NCBI GenBank assembly: GCA_029859805.1
Contig: JAOUCL010000009.1
Span: forward strand, 1-42,671
Reading direction: 5' to 3'
DNA: 42,671 bases
Source of the DNA: Rhodospirillales bacterium
Lineage (GTDB): Bacteria; Pseudomonadota; Alphaproteobacteria; Kiloniellales; JAKSDN01
The notes under the pieces were generated by a model. It ran no database searches, was not told where the DNA came from, and saw only the letters and a program-made list of their open reading frames with translations. Within the stretch, counting starts at the first letter, position 1; every line of letters begins with the position of its first letter. The translations under genes and the position numbers were made by a program. Positions 7,337-16,379 of the stretch are shown one piece after another.

Positions 7337-7966
7337 CTATCGGGGCCGCAGCGCGAGAAGCTTTATGATGTCCTGAAACAGGAAGCGTTCCTCGATCAGC
7401 TCGAGGCCTGCGGCGTCGACGTACTGCTCGGTGTTGCGGTCGAAGGTCGCGCCGTACATCAGGCGCACCCAGGGCGACCACAAACGCATCACGAAGCGCT
7501 TCAGCGGATCGCGCGAGTAGGCGTACTCCAGTAGCCGAATGTCCCCGCCCGGCCTGCAGATCCTGCGCAGCTCACGGAGCGCCGGCAGCTGGTCCTCGTC
7601 GTCGAGCACGCAGAACAGGAAGGTGGCGACCACATGGTCGAAACGCCCGTCGGAAAAGTCGGTGGCTGTCGCGTCCATAAGGCGCAGCTCGGCCGCGACC
7701 CCCAGGCGCGCCTTGCGCTTCCGGGCCTGGGCCAGCATCCGGGGACTGAGGTCGATCCCAACCACCTCGCCCTTCGGCGGATAGAAGGGCATGTTGCGCC
7801 CCGTCCCGACACCCGCGTCGAGCACGGCCCCGCCCACGCCCTCGAAGAGAATACGCCGGATCGGCCGATACCGCCGGTACTCGAAGGGGAGGTCCAGCAG
7901 GTCGTAGATCCGAGCTATGTGGTCGTAGGTCCGCTTCTCGGCCACGCGCCCGCCGCCCCTGTTCAT
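7337..7966 (-). CDS. Class I SAM-dependent methyltransferase
   Basis: 209 residues. The Rossmann SAM-binding motif I is VLDAGVGTGRNMPFYPP and motif II is VVGIDLSPRMLAQARKR; motif III/IV lies around ELRLMDATATDFSDGRFDHV. The overall pattern (YDHIARIYDLLDLPFEYRRY at the N-terminus and LEYAYSRDPLKRF after the core) is that of the UbiE/PmtA-like methyltransferases that act on phospholipids, quinones or small molecules. It follows the MoxR-operon membrane gene by 53 nt and may be its last member. The substrate cannot be told from the sequence; phosphatidylethanolamine methylation is one possibility, not a claim. ATG 7966 is chosen as the first start after the stop-rich upstream context. Confidence 0.82.
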   Translation of the reverse strand: MNRGGGRVAEKRTYDHIARIYDLLDLPFEYRRYRPIRRILFEGVGGAVLDAGVGTGRNMPFYPPKGEVVGIDLSPRMLAQARKRKARLGVAAELRLMDATATDFSDGRFDHVVATFLFCVLDDEDQLPALRELRRICRPGGDIRLLEYAYSRDPLKRFVMRLWSPWVRLMYGATFDRNTEQYVDAAGLELIEERFLFQDIIKLLALRPR

Positions 7967-8019
7967 GCGGTGCGAATTTCGGAGTCTCCGGTCACTATTG
8001 CACGGAAGGGCACCGGGGC

Positions 8020-10104
8020 CTAATGCCCCTCGCGCCACCAGGCGAGAAAGGCGCTGCCCAGGGCGAGCAGCAGGACCAGGGCCGCGGGCAGCAGCGGTAC
8101 CTGCGAGACGCCGGTCACGACGTAACCGCCCTGGGCCTGCACGCCGATCCAGCCGCGCCCGTGGCGGTCGCGCCCGGGCTTGACCTTGCGCAGGGAGGGC
8201 AGGCGGTCGCCGGCCAGGCGCACGACCGCGCCGCGGCTCGCCTCGATCAGCGGCTCCAGCGGCTCGGCCGTCGCGCGCAGATCCTCGAACTCGACCGGAT
8301 TGAGCGGTCCGACGGCTGCCAGGGCGGTCTTCTGGCCGTCGCTCACCCGGTAGAGCCCGGCCTCGGTCACCGGCATCAGGCCACTCGCGCGGCCGCCGCG
8401 GCCGGGCTCCAGCGTGAGGCTCCGCAGCTCGCCGGACGGCAGGGTCACCTCGATCTCCGGCAGGTCCGGGGCGAGCGAGCGCCGGACGACCTCCAGCTGT
8501 CCGCCGGCCACGCTGGCGCGCAGGTCCTCCTCCTCGAGGTCCGGTTCCCGCATCAGCCAGTGGGCGACCCGGCGCAGCAGCTCGGCCTGCGGCCCGCCGC
8601 CCTCGAAGCCCCGCGACCAGAGCCACATGTGGTCGCTCAAGAACTGAGCCACGCGGCCTTCGCCGACCCGGTCCAGGATCAGCAGCGGCCGCCCTTCGGC
8701 GCCGTCCATGACAACCACGCCACGGGTCGGGTGGGCCTCTATCTGGCGGAACCAGCGGCCCCAGCCGGGCGCCTTGGACGCGTCGGTCCCGGCGTCGGGC
8801 AGGTCCGCGGTCACCGGGTGGCGCCAACCCAACTCGGTCAGAGCGGGCCGGTAGCCCTGCTCGAGGATGCTGCCGCTCGGCTCGCCCGGCAGCACCCGAC
8901 CGAGCGGCGTGCGGTACAGCGACAACGGCGTGGCGAAGGTCGGGCCGACCGCTTCCAGCAGCGCGCCACCCTCCTCGACGTAGCGCGCGATGTTCTCCAG
9001 GTAGATCGACGGCAGCACGCCGCGCCGCCGGTAGCGGTCGAAGATGATCAGGTCGAACTCCTGCAGCTTGACCTCGAACAGCTCGCGCGTCGGGAACGCG
9101 ATCAGCGACAGTTCGCGGATCGGTGTGCCGTCGTTCTTTTCCGGCGGGCGCAGGATGGTGAAATGGACCAGGTCGACCGCCGGGTCGGACTTCAGGATGT
9201 TGCGCCAGGCCCGCTCGCCGGCGTGCGGTTCGCCCGAGACCAGCAGCACGCGCAGCCGGTCGCGCACGCCGTTGATCTGCACGGCGGTCCGGTTGTTGGC
9301 CAGCGACAGCTCCTGCGGCCCGGGCGCGACCTCGATCTCCAGGACGCTGGGCCCGCGGTGCGACAGCTCGAACTCGATCTCGGTTTCGACCCCCGTCGGC
9401 AGGTGCAGGACCGTCGGCGGGCCCCCGTCTTGGCGGATCTCGACCCTGGCGATGCCGCCGGGTTCCTCGCCCGGAAGATCGTCGACCCTGAGGGTGAGCG
9501 GTTGCTCGCGGCCGACGATCCCAAAGCGCGGGGCTTGGGTCACGGCGATGCGGCGGTCGCCTTCGTCCTCGCGGCCGGTCAGCAGCAGGTGGAGCGGCGC
9601 GTCGAAGCCGAGCGCTTCCAAGTCCTCGGGCGCGTCGTGGACCTGCCCGTCACTGATGATCAGGACGCCGGCGACCCGCTGGCGCGGCACCTCGGAAAGC
9701 CCCTGGCGCAAGGCGGTGAAAAGCCGCGTGCCTTGCTCGTCCCTGCCCAGACTCGCGCCGCCTACGCGGACCACGCGCACCTCGGTGTCCTCGAGGCGCT
9801 CCAGCGCCTGGGTCAGGTGTGCCAGCGCGGTCTCGCTCTGCTCGGGCCTCGGCGCTATGTCCTGGCTCGGGCTCTCGTCGACCACGACCAGGATCACGTC
9901 GTCCAGGCCCGCGCGCTGCTCCTGGACCAGCGAGGGATTGGCGAGCGCCGTGATCAGCGCAGCGGCGGCCGCGGCGCGCCACCAGACGCCGGGCGCCCGC
10001 CGCCACAGGGCCAGCGCGACGGTTGCCAGCGCCACAACGGCCAGGGCCGTCACCACGGACCAGGGCAGCAACGGCGCCCAGCCGATCGAAAGCTGGCCGC
10101 TCAC
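8020..10104 (-). CDS. Membrane protein with vWA-like and class I amidotransferase-like domains
   Basis: 694 residues. Two membrane segments near the N-terminus (about 12-33 and 42-57) and one at the C-terminus (about 669-689) bracket a large periplasmic part. Directly after the second segment, LDDVILVVVDESPSQ contains an intact DxSxS metal-ion site (Asp76, Ser78, Ser80) of a von Willebrand A-like fold. The middle (about 290-520) has the pattern of the glutamine-amidotransferase-like membrane proteins (YVEEGGALLEAVGPTF, GRVAQFLSDHMWLWSRGFEG), with no recognisable catalytic Cys. It is the last of four genes with MoxR, DUF58 and BatA/DUF4159. Members of such operons act in envelope stress or assembly of other complexes; the specific role here is unknown. 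Confidence 0.75.
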   Translation of the reverse strand: MSGQLSIGWAPLLPWSVVTALAVVALATVALALWRRAPGVWWRAAAAAALITALANPSLVQEQRAGLDDVILVVVDESPSQDIAPRPEQSETALAHLTQALERLEDTEVRVVRVGGASLGRDEQGTRLFTALRQGLSEVPRQRVAGVLIISDGQVHDAPEDLEALGFDAPLHLLLTGREDEGDRRIAVTQAPRFGIVGREQPLTLRVDDLPGEEPGGIARVEIRQDGGPPTVLHLPTGVETEIEFELSHRGPSVLEIEVAPGPQELSLANNRTAVQINGVRDRLRVLLVSGEPHAGERAWRNILKSDPAVDLVHFTILRPPEKNDGTPIRELSLIAFPTRELFEVKLQEFDLIIFDRYRRRGVLPSIYLENIARYVEEGGALLEAVGPTFATPLSLYRTPLGRVLPGEPSGSILEQGYRPALTELGWRHPVTADLPDAGTDASKAPGWGRWFRQIEAHPTRGVVVMDGAEGRPLLILDRVGEGRVAQFLSDHMWLWSRGFEGGGPQAELLRRVAHWLMREPDLEEEDLRASVAGGQLEVVRRSLAPDLPEIEVTLPSGELRSLTLEPGRGGRASGLMPVTEAGLYRVSDGQKTALAAVGPLNPVEFEDLRATAEPLEPLIEASRGAVVRLAGDRLPSLRKVKPGRDRHGRGWIGVQAQGGYVVTGVSQVPLLPAALVLLLALGSAFLAWWREGH

Positions 10105-10135
10105 CGCTTGGTCCCTCGGTTGTTCGGCGCGCGCA

Positions 10136-12877
10136 TTATTGGCCCAGGCGCTCCAGTATGAAGGGGACGTGCACTTGGTCGGCCTTGTAGTTGCCGGTCA
10201 GCGCGTACATCACCAGGTTGACGCCGAAGCGGTAGGACAGCTCGCGCTGCCGTTCGCCCCCGGGGACCACTGCGAAGATCGGCCGGCCGAGCTCGTTGAC
10301 CGCCCAGGCGCGGGCCCAGTCGTTGGACCCGACCATGACCGAGGCCACGCCGTCGTTAACCCGCCCCTCGGTCGCGCCGATCCAGAGGGTGCCGCCGGCG
10401 AATCGGCCGGGGAAGTCCTGCATCAGATAGAACGACTTGGTCAACACGTGATCCGGCGGCACGGGTGCCAGCGGCGGTATCTCCAGCCCTTCGGTCAGAC
10501 GCTTGAGGGCCTCGCTGCCTCGGCTCGTGCGGCCGAGCAGCTGGACCCCGCCGTTCGGCTCGCGCAGGTCGAACAGAATCGTGCCGCCCTGCGAGAGATA
10601 CTGGTTGACCTTATGTCGGGCATACCCGGCGAGTGGTCTTTGCTCCGGGGTCACCGGCCAGTAGAGCAGGGGGAAGAAGGCCAACTCGTCGTCCCTCAGG
10701 TCGACGCCGAGCGGCGCGCCGGCCTCGACCGAGGTCCGTCCCAGCAGCACGCGGGTCAGCCCGAACAGGCCGGCCCGACTCGCGTCATCGACCGCCGGAA
10801 CGCCGGTCCGCACGAAGGCGAGCCGGGTCTGCAGCGTGGCCTCCATCGCGAAGGTGTCGCTCGCCGAACCGGCCGTGCTCTGCGCCCAGCTCCCGTCGAT
10901 CTGCAGCGCCAGCACCAGTGCCAGAACCGCCGCGGAGACCCGGGCCGTCCGGACCAGCAAGCCGCGCAGCACCAAGGCGATCATCAGGTCGATCAGGCCC
11001 AGCAGCAGCGCCATGGCGAGCAGCCAGGGCTTCAGGTCGGCTTCGCCGCGGCCCGTATAAAAGCCGAGCGATACCCCGCTCGGCAAGCTGCCGATGACCT
11101 CGAGGGAGGGCGCGGCGTCGATCAGATTGTGGGCACGCCTGCGGCTGTCGCTGCCGTAGTAGCCCGGCGGATGGCGCGGGTTGATCCGGCCCTCCTCCAG
11201 GACCGCCTGATCAGCCGCCAGGGCGGTCGGCGGCGGGGCGCCCAGCCGGCCGAACCCGTCCAAGGTCTCCAGCGGTGGCAGCGCCAAGGAGGCCGCGGCC
11301 TCGCCCTCGACACCCTGGCTGACCGCCACGACCCGGCGCAGCAAGTCGACGAAGAGGCCCGAGAGCGCCAGGTTCGCCCAGTCGGTGTTGGCCGTCGTGT
11401 GAAGTAGCACGATCCACCCTTCGGCTCGCGGCTCGGCCGTGATCAGCGGCGTTCCGTCGGCAAGCCGCGCCCAGGTCCTCTCGCCCAGCTCGATCGACGG
11501 TTCGGCCAGGACCTGGCGGTTTATCAGCACATCTTCCGGCACGGCCAGGCCGCCGAAGGGACCTTCCGGGTCGAAGGGCGCCAAGCGCGCCGGATTGTCC
11601 CAGGTCATGACGCCGCCCAGGGTTCGCCCCCCGCCGCGCAGCCGTACGGGCAACAGGCGGTCGCTGCCGTCGTCGGCCAGGCGCGGCCCGGCAAAGCGCA
11701 GCAGCAGCCCGCCGCTTTCGACCCAAGCGGCGAGCCGCTCGACCTCCACTTCCGGCAGGCTGCCCAGATCCGGGAGCACCAGAACCGCCAGCTCGCGGCG
11801 CAGCAGCTCGCCGATTTCGCCGCGGCGCAGTTCGGTGAAGGGTTCGAGGGCGCGTTGCAGGTAGTAGAGCTCGCTGAGCAGCGGCTGCGCCTCTTCGAGG
11901 GGCCCGGTGGCGACCAGGCCGACAGGCCGCCGCCGCCAGCGCTCGTCGAGCAACAGGACGGCACCGGCCTGCGTCTCGCCTTCGACCGACAGCCGGGCGA
12001 TGCGGTTGCGCAGTTCGGCCGGCAGGTCGAGCGTGGCCTCCGCCACGGACTGCCCGCCCTCGAAAACGAGCGGTGTGCGGGCCACCAGGCTGCCGTCCTC
12101 GGCGACGGCCAGAACGGCGGCGCTCTCTTCTCCGGCCTCCCCGGCGCGCCGCAGGCGCAGACCGAGCGTCATGCCGTCGGTCTCGGGTGGCAGCAGCAGG
12201 CGCGGCAGGCTGCCGTGGCCGTCGCGCAGGACGTGGAGCTCGCCCAGTCCCTGCAGCCGTAAGGCCAGATCCTGCACCGCGCCGTCGGCCAGCCCGTCCG
12301 ACAACCAGATCACGTTGGCCGCTCCGGGCAGGTCGAGCCCTTCGAGGGCCGCCAGCGCTGCCGCACGGTCGACCGGCCAGGGCTTCGGCGTCACGCCCTG
12401 CAGCCGGCGGCGAGCCTCGCCGGCGGTCAACAGGCCGGAAACCGCGGCCGGTTCGTCCAACTCACCGGGCGCCGTGGTCAACAGGACCACCGGCCGGGTT
12501 TCGCGCTCGGCCTGGGCGAGCAGGCCGTCGATCGCCGCTTCGCGCGCCGGCCAGTGGCGCGCGGCGGCCCAGCCGTCGTCTATCACCAGCATCAGCGGGC
12601 CGCTCCCGCTCAGCCGGGCCGCGGGGTTCAAGAGCGGCTGGGCCAGTCCCAGGACGATCAGCAGGGCCACGATCAGCCGCAGCAGAAGCAGCCACCATGG
12701 GGTTCGCGCCGGTGTCTCCTCCGGCGGCAGAAGGCCGAACAGCAGGCGGATGGCCGGGAAGCGCAGGGTCCGCGGGGCCGGCGGCGTGACCCGGAGCAGC
12801 CACCAGAGCAGCGGCAGGGCGAGCAGCGCCGCGAGGATCCACGGCTGGGCAAACGCGAGCGGCCCAAAATGCAACAT
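10136..12877 (-). CDS. BatA-like N-terminal domain and DUF4159 membrane protein
   Basis: 913 residues from the ATG at 12877, five bases after the DUF58 stop; a longer frame to 12961 would overlap DUF58 and is not favoured. Residues 1-83 form the BatA (aerotolerance regulator) module: two membrane segments (about 8-28, 60-80) with WWLL, RTLRFPAIRLLFGLLPP and LGLAQPLLNP. A vWA-like part follows, but its metal site reads D100-D-G-W-A, so both serines of DxSxS are gone. Two further membrane segments lie at about 640-665 and 670-690. The C-terminal about 210 residues (TRLAFVRTGVPAVDD, FFPLLYWPV, GGTILFDLRE) are DUF4159. Probably a periplasmic scaffold driven by the MoxR ATPase. Architecture is clear, function is not known. 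Confidence 0.82.
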   Translation of the reverse strand: MLHFGPLAFAQPWILAALLALPLLWWLLRVTPPAPRTLRFPAIRLLFGLLPPEETPARTPWWLLLLRLIVALLIVLGLAQPLLNPAARLSGSGPLMLVIDDGWAAARHWPAREAAIDGLLAQAERETRPVVLLTTAPGELDEPAAVSGLLTAGEARRRLQGVTPKPWPVDRAAALAALEGLDLPGAANVIWLSDGLADGAVQDLALRLQGLGELHVLRDGHGSLPRLLLPPETDGMTLGLRLRRAGEAGEESAAVLAVAEDGSLVARTPLVFEGGQSVAEATLDLPAELRNRIARLSVEGETQAGAVLLLDERWRRRPVGLVATGPLEEAQPLLSELYYLQRALEPFTELRRGEIGELLRRELAVLVLPDLGSLPEVEVERLAAWVESGGLLLRFAGPRLADDGSDRLLPVRLRGGGRTLGGVMTWDNPARLAPFDPEGPFGGLAVPEDVLINRQVLAEPSIELGERTWARLADGTPLITAEPRAEGWIVLLHTTANTDWANLALSGLFVDLLRRVVAVSQGVEGEAAASLALPPLETLDGFGRLGAPPPTALAADQAVLEEGRINPRHPPGYYGSDSRRRAHNLIDAAPSLEVIGSLPSGVSLGFYTGRGEADLKPWLLAMALLLGLIDLMIALVLRGLLVRTARVSAAVLALVLALQIDGSWAQSTAGSASDTFAMEATLQTRLAFVRTGVPAVDDASRAGLFGLTRVLLGRTSVEAGAPLGVDLRDDELAFFPLLYWPVTPEQRPLAGYARHKVNQYLSQGGTILFDLREPNGGVQLLGRTSRGSEALKRLTEGLEIPPLAPVPPDHVLTKSFYLMQDFPGRFAGGTLWIGATEGRVNDGVASVMVGSNDWARAWAVNELGRPIFAVVPGGERQRELSYRFGVNLVMYALTGNYKADQVHVPFILERLGQ

Positions 12878-12882
12878 TGCCG

Positions 12883-13809
12883 TCAGCTTTCCAGGGTCTG
12901 CGACAGCGCCGTGTAGAGCGCGAGCAGCGCGGTCTGCGGCGGCCTGTCGGTGTGGTGGCAAGCATAGGTCCAGGCGGCTGCCCGGGCAATCGCAGCCAGG
13001 CCCTCGCGTTGCGCCTGAAGCCTCTCGAGATAGGTATGGCGTACGGATTCGACGCGCGACAGCAGCCAGGGCTCCTCGCCCTCCAGGCCCTCGAAGCGCA
13101 CCCGGCCGGCATAGGGCAGCTTCTCCTCGGCCGGGTCCAGAATCTGCAGCAGATGCCCCTTGATGCCGCGTTCGGCATAGCCGCGCACGACCGAATGGAC
13201 CTCCTCGAGCGGTGCCAGCAGGTCGCCCAGGAAGACCACTTGGGCGTTGCGGGGCAGCGGCTGGACCGGCGGCAGATCGCTGTCCCGTCCGGTGGCCAGG
13301 GCCCCGCCTTCATCGGCGATGGCCAGCGCCAGGCGGGACAAGGCGCCGCGGCCGGTCGCGGGCCGGATGCCGGAGCCGAGCAGGGAAACGTGCTCGCCGC
13401 CGCGAACCAGCAGCACAGAGAGCGCCAGCGCCAGGAGATCGCTCCGGGCGCGCTTCTCGGGCAGATCCTGGGCCGAGCGCCAGGTCATGGACGGCGAATG
13501 ATCGCGCCAGATCCAGACCGACTGTGCCGCCTCCCACTCGAGCTCGCGGATGAACACGTGATCGGACTTGCCCGACTGGCGCCAGTCGATCAGCTGTGGC
13601 GTGTCGCCGGCCGCGTAGTGGCGAAACTGCCAGAAGGTTTCGCCCTGTCCGACCCGGCGCCGGCCGTGAACGCCCTGTACCACCGTGGCTGCAACCCGCT
13701 CGGCCGCAACCAGCAGCGGGGGCAGGGTGGCGGCGAGCTGTTCGGCCCGTTTTCGGAGGGGGAGGGCGCCGGCTGACATGTCACCGTCGGGCCGCGGGCT
13801 GTTCGTCAT
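12883..13809 (-). CDS. DUF58 domain protein
   Basis: 308 residues. The DUF58 signature is complete: GRRRVGQGETFWQFRHYAAG, then DTPQLIDWRQSGKSDHVFIR, then a vWA-type strand VWIWRDHSPSM carrying an intact DxSxS (Asp-His-Ser-Pro-Ser). There is no membrane segment, so it is cytoplasmic or peripheral. The ATG at 13809 overlaps the MoxR stop codon as ATGA, and its own stop is five bases from the BatA/DUF4159 start, so the four genes are translationally linked. DUF58 proteins pair with MoxR ATPases; the vWA metal site is thought to hold a client while MoxR remodels it. Assignment is firm at family level. Confidence 0.9.
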   Translation of the reverse strand: MTNSPRPDGDMSAGALPLRKRAEQLAATLPPLLVAAERVAATVVQGVHGRRRVGQGETFWQFRHYAAGDTPQLIDWRQSGKSDHVFIRELEWEAAQSVWIWRDHSPSMTWRSAQDLPEKRARSDLLALALSVLLVRGGEHVSLLGSGIRPATGRGALSRLALAIADEGGALATGRDSDLPPVQPLPRNAQVVFLGDLLAPLEEVHSVVRGYAERGIKGHLLQILDPAEEKLPYAGRVRFEGLEGEEPWLLSRVESVRHTYLERLQAQREGLAAIARAAAWTYACHHTDRPPQTALLALYTALSQTLES

Positions 13810-14822
13810 GCATAGGGCGCGGCCAGCCGGTTGATCACGTCGTCGATCGTGACGCCGTCGGCCCGCGCGGCGAAGTTGAGCGCCATGCGGTGCCGCAGAA
13901 TCGGACCGACCAGGGCCGTGACGTCGTCGATCGACGGGGCGAAACGGCCCCCCAGCACCGCCCGCGCCCTGATCGCCAGCATGAGGGCCTGGCTGGCGCG
14001 GGGTCCGGGACCCCAGGCGACCTGGTTCTCCACCTCCGTGATCTCGGTCGTGTCGGGCCGCCCGCTGCGCACCAGGCCGAGGATTGCCTCGACCACGCTT
14101 TCGCCGACCGGAATGCGCCGAACCAGGCGCTGGGCGGTCATGAGCTCCTCGGCGGTCATGACCTGTGCCGCCTGAACGTCGTCGGCGCCCGTGGTCGCGA
14201 TCAGCATGTGCCGCTCGGCCTCGAGGTCCGGGTAGCCCACGTCGACCTCCATGAGGAAGCGGTCGAGCTGGGCCTCGGGCAGGGGATAGGTGCCTTCCTG
14301 CTCCAGCGGGTTCTGGGTCGCGAGGACGTGGAACGGCCGCGGCACCTCGTGGCTATGTCCGGCCACGGTGACGCGCAGCTCCTGCATGGCCTGCAGCAGG
14401 GCGGACTGGGTGCGCGGGCTGGCCCGGTTGATCTCGTCGGCCATCAGCACCTGGCAGAACACCGGGCCGGGGATAAAGCGGAAGCCGCGGCGGCCGTCCT
14501 CGTGCTCTTCGAGCACCTCCGAGCCCAGGATATCGGCCGGCATGAGGTCCGGGGTGCACTGCACCCGCTTATCCTTGAGGCCGAGGACCGTGCCCAGGGT
14601 CTCGACCAGCCGGGTCTTGGCCAGGCCGGGCACGCCGATGAGCAGCGCGTGCCCTCCGGCCAGCAGGGTGATAAGGGTTTGATCGACCACCTGTTGCTGG
14701 CCGAAAATGACCTTGCCTATACTGGCGCGGACGTTTTGCAGCTTGTCGCCGAGGGCCTCGATCTCCGAGGCGAGCTTGGCGGTGGACTCCTCGTCCACGG
14801 GTGCGGCGGGGGTGACAGTCAC
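13806..14822 (-). CDS. MoxR family AAA+ ATPase
   Basis: 338 residues from GTG 14822, which has GGGAG nine bases upstream; ATG codons at 14864 and an upstream start at 14900 would overlap the divergent DUF1285 gene. Walker A is LLIGVPGLAKTRLVE, Walker B is LMADEINRASPRTQSALLQA, and sensor 1 is FHVLATQNPLEQEGTYPLPE, followed by the conserved LDRFLMEVDVGYPD. These are the standard AAA_3/MoxR features and all catalytic residues look intact. MoxR ATPases act as chaperones for metal-cofactor enzymes or envelope complexes together with vWA partners. It heads the four-gene operon and is only 40 bp from the divergent DUF1285 start. Confidence 0.92.
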   Translation of the reverse strand: MTVTPAAPVDEESTAKLASEIEALGDKLQNVRASIGKVIFGQQQVVDQTLITLLAGGHALLIGVPGLAKTRLVETLGTVLGLKDKRVQCTPDLMPADILGSEVLEEHEDGRRGFRFIPGPVFCQVLMADEINRASPRTQSALLQAMQELRVTVAGHSHEVPRPFHVLATQNPLEQEGTYPLPEAQLDRFLMEVDVGYPDLEAERHMLIATTGADDVQAAQVMTAEELMTAQRLVRRIPVGESVVEAILGLVRSGRPDTTEITEVENQVAWGPGPRASQALMLAIRARAVLGGRFAPSIDDVTALVGPILRHRMALNFAARADGVTIDDVINRLAAPYA

Positions 14823-14862
14823 GTATGCGATCTCCCGGCTCCAGGAAACAGAACAGCAGGCC

Positions 14863-15432
14863 ATGGCGAGAGACCAATCGAAGCCCACCGGCGATGACAA
14901 GAAGATAGGTGTTTCCGCCCCGTCTTACCAGCAATCCGGGCCGGAGGGGTTGCCGGCTTGCGGCGATTTCGACATCCGCATCGCGCGCGACGGCACCTGG
15001 CACTACCGGGGCAGCCCGATCGGCCGAAAGTCCCTGGTCAAGCTCTTCTCCACGGTGATCCGGCGGGACGAGCAGGGCGACTACTGGCTGGTCACGCCGG
15101 TCGAGCGCGGCCGCATCCTGGTCGAGGACGCGCCGTTCACGGCCGTCGAATGCGAGGCCGCCGGCGCGGGCCGCGACCAGGTCTTGAGGTTCCGGACCAA
15201 TGTGGACGACTGGATCGAGGCCGGCGCGGATCGCCCGATCCGAGTGGCCGAGGACCCTGTTACCGGCGAGCCCAGCCCCTATATCCTGGTCAGAGACAAT
15301 TTGGAGGCCTTGATCGTCCGCCCGGTGTTCTACCAGCTGGTCGAACGGGCCGTCGAACACCGGCAGGACGGAACGGATTACCTGGGGCTATGGAGCAAGG
15401 GTCGGTTTTTTCCACTGGGCAGGTCGCCGTGA
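14863..15432 (+). CDS. DUF1285 domain protein
   Basis: 189 residues. Typical DUF1285 features are CGDFDIRIARDGTWHYRGSP near the N-terminus, IGRKSLVKLFSTVIRRDEQG, then YWLVTPVERGRILVEDAPF and the C-terminal FYQLVERAV...LGLWSKGRFFPLG. No signal or membrane segment. The family is widespread in proteobacteria and its role is not established. The ATG at 14863 is preferred over in-frame starts back to 14707, which would overlap the MoxR gene. Its stop overlaps the GTG start of the NUDIX gene. It is divergent from MoxR with about 40 bp for both promoters. Confidence 0.87.
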   Translation: MARDQSKPTGDDKKIGVSAPSYQQSGPEGLPACGDFDIRIARDGTWHYRGSPIGRKSLVKLFSTVIRRDEQGDYWLVTPVERGRILVEDAPFTAVECEAAGAGRDQVLRFRTNVDDWIEAGADRPIRVAEDPVTGEPSPYILVRDNLEALIVRPVFYQLVERAVEHRQDGTDYLGLWSKGRFFPLGRSP

Positions 15433-16067
15433 ACGCCGAGGAGCTGGCCCGCCGCCTCGCCGCCCGCGGCCGCCCTGGACGCCGCCGGTCGCCGGACAGC
15501 CGGGCCGAGCTCGACCGCCCGCGCGGCGACCACGACCTGAACCCGGACTTCTTCGATCCGGCGCAGTCGCTGACGCCGGCGGCGGTCCTGGTGCCGATCG
15601 TGACGCGCGTGCCGGAAATGACGGTACTGCTGACCCGGCGCACCGACCATCTCTACGACCACGCCGGGCAGGTGAGTTTCCCCGGCGGCCGGGTCGACCC
15701 GGGCGACCGGAACGCCGAGGCGGCGGCCCTGCGCGAGACCGAGGAGGAGATCGGCCTGCCGCGCCGGTACATTCGGCTGGTCGGACAGCTCGACACCTAT
15801 GTCACGCGCACCGGTTTCGAGGTCACGCCCATGGTCGGCCTGGTCGCGCCGCCGTTTCCGATCGTGCCGGACAGCTTCGAGGTGGCCGAGGTCTTCGAGG
15901 TGCCGCTCGACCTGTTCCTCGACCCGGCACAGCGCCAGACCCACAGCCGCCGTTTCGAGGGCAAGGATCGGTACTTCTACGTGTTTCGCCACGGCGACTA
16001 TCAGATCTGGGGCGCGACCGCCGGCATGCTGGTCAATCTGGCGCAGGTGCTGACCGAGCCATGCTGA
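15429..16067 (+). CDS. CoA pyrophosphatase-type NUDIX hydrolase
   Basis: 212 residues from GTG 15429, which overlaps the previous stop codon as GTGA. The Nudix box is clear, GGRVDPGDRNAEAAALRETEEEIGL read in parts: G-x5-E replaced by GGRVDPGDRNAEAA, followed by the catalytic RETEEEIGL. Preceding it, LLTRRTDHLYDHAGQVSFPG matches the CoA-diphosphohydrolase signature (NudL/YeaB type), in which the segment before the Nudix box contacts CoA. The product would split CoA into phosphopantetheine and 3',5'-ADP. It lies in a run with DUF1285, DUF6111 and CCA transferase, an order common in alphaproteobacteria as far as I recall. Its end overlaps DUF6111 by 7 bases. Confidence 0.88.
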   Translation: MNAEELARRLAARGRPGRRRSPDSRAELDRPRGDHDLNPDFFDPAQSLTPAAVLVPIVTRVPEMTVLLTRRTDHLYDHAGQVSFPGGRVDPGDRNAEAAALRETEEEIGLPRRYIRLVGQLDTYVTRTGFEVTPMVGLVAPPFPIVPDSFEVAEVFEVPLDLFLDPAQRQTHSRRFEGKDRYFYVFRHGDYQIWGATAGMLVNLAQVLTEPC

Positions 16068-16345
16068 GGAAACTGCTCACGATCGTCCTGCCGCTGGTGC
16101 TGCCGCTGCTGGTCTATGCCATCTACCTCGCGCTCGCCCGGCGCAAGGCGCGTCTGGCCGGCGAGGGCCGCCTACCGCGCTGGCAAGAGGCGCCCTGGGC
16201 CGCGATCTCCATCGCCAGCATCCTGCTGATGATCGCTTCGCTGGCGGTCTGGCGCATGAACCTCGGGGTGGATCCGGGCGTGAAGCTCGTGCCGCCGAGC
16301 GTCGTCGACGGCGAGGTGGTGCCGAGCCACCCGGTGCCGGAATGA
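16061..16345 (+). CDS. DUF6111-like small membrane protein
   Basis: 94 residues with two membrane segments (about 5-25 and 45-65) separated by a basic loop ARRKARLAGEGRLPRWQEAP. The pattern MLRKLLTIVLPLVLPLLVY followed by RWQEAPWAAISIASILLM matches small alphaproteobacterial proteins I know as DUF6111. No function is known. The ATG lies 7 bases inside the NUDIX gene, so translation is coupled. The CCA transferase gene follows after 34 bp. Gene reality is supported by the overlaps and by high-G+C codon use; the family name is from memory. Confidence 0.75.
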   Translation: MLRKLLTIVLPLVLPLLVYAIYLALARRKARLAGEGRLPRWQEAPWAAISIASILLMIASLAVWRMNLGVDPGVKLVPPSVVDGEVVPSHPVPE

Positions 16346-16379
16346 CGCGCCCGACGCCGCGCCTCGGGCCGCGGGCGTC

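Noticed and set aside
8023-10161. Long plus-strand open frame of 712 codons antisense to the vWA membrane gene
   Set aside because: Its translation is Gln/Arg/Ala/Leu-rich with no domain, while the opposite strand encodes a coherent membrane protein with vWA and amidotransferase-like motifs. Long antisense frames are expected at this G+C.
9044-11407. Plus-strand open frame of 787 codons spanning the 3' part of two minus-strand genes
   Set aside because: Ser/Arg/Ala-rich noise that crosses the boundary of two clear minus-strand genes.
12878-12961. Longer start for the BatA/DUF4159 protein
   Set aside because: It would overlap the DUF58 gene by about 80 bp and the BatA module begins directly at the ATG at 12877.
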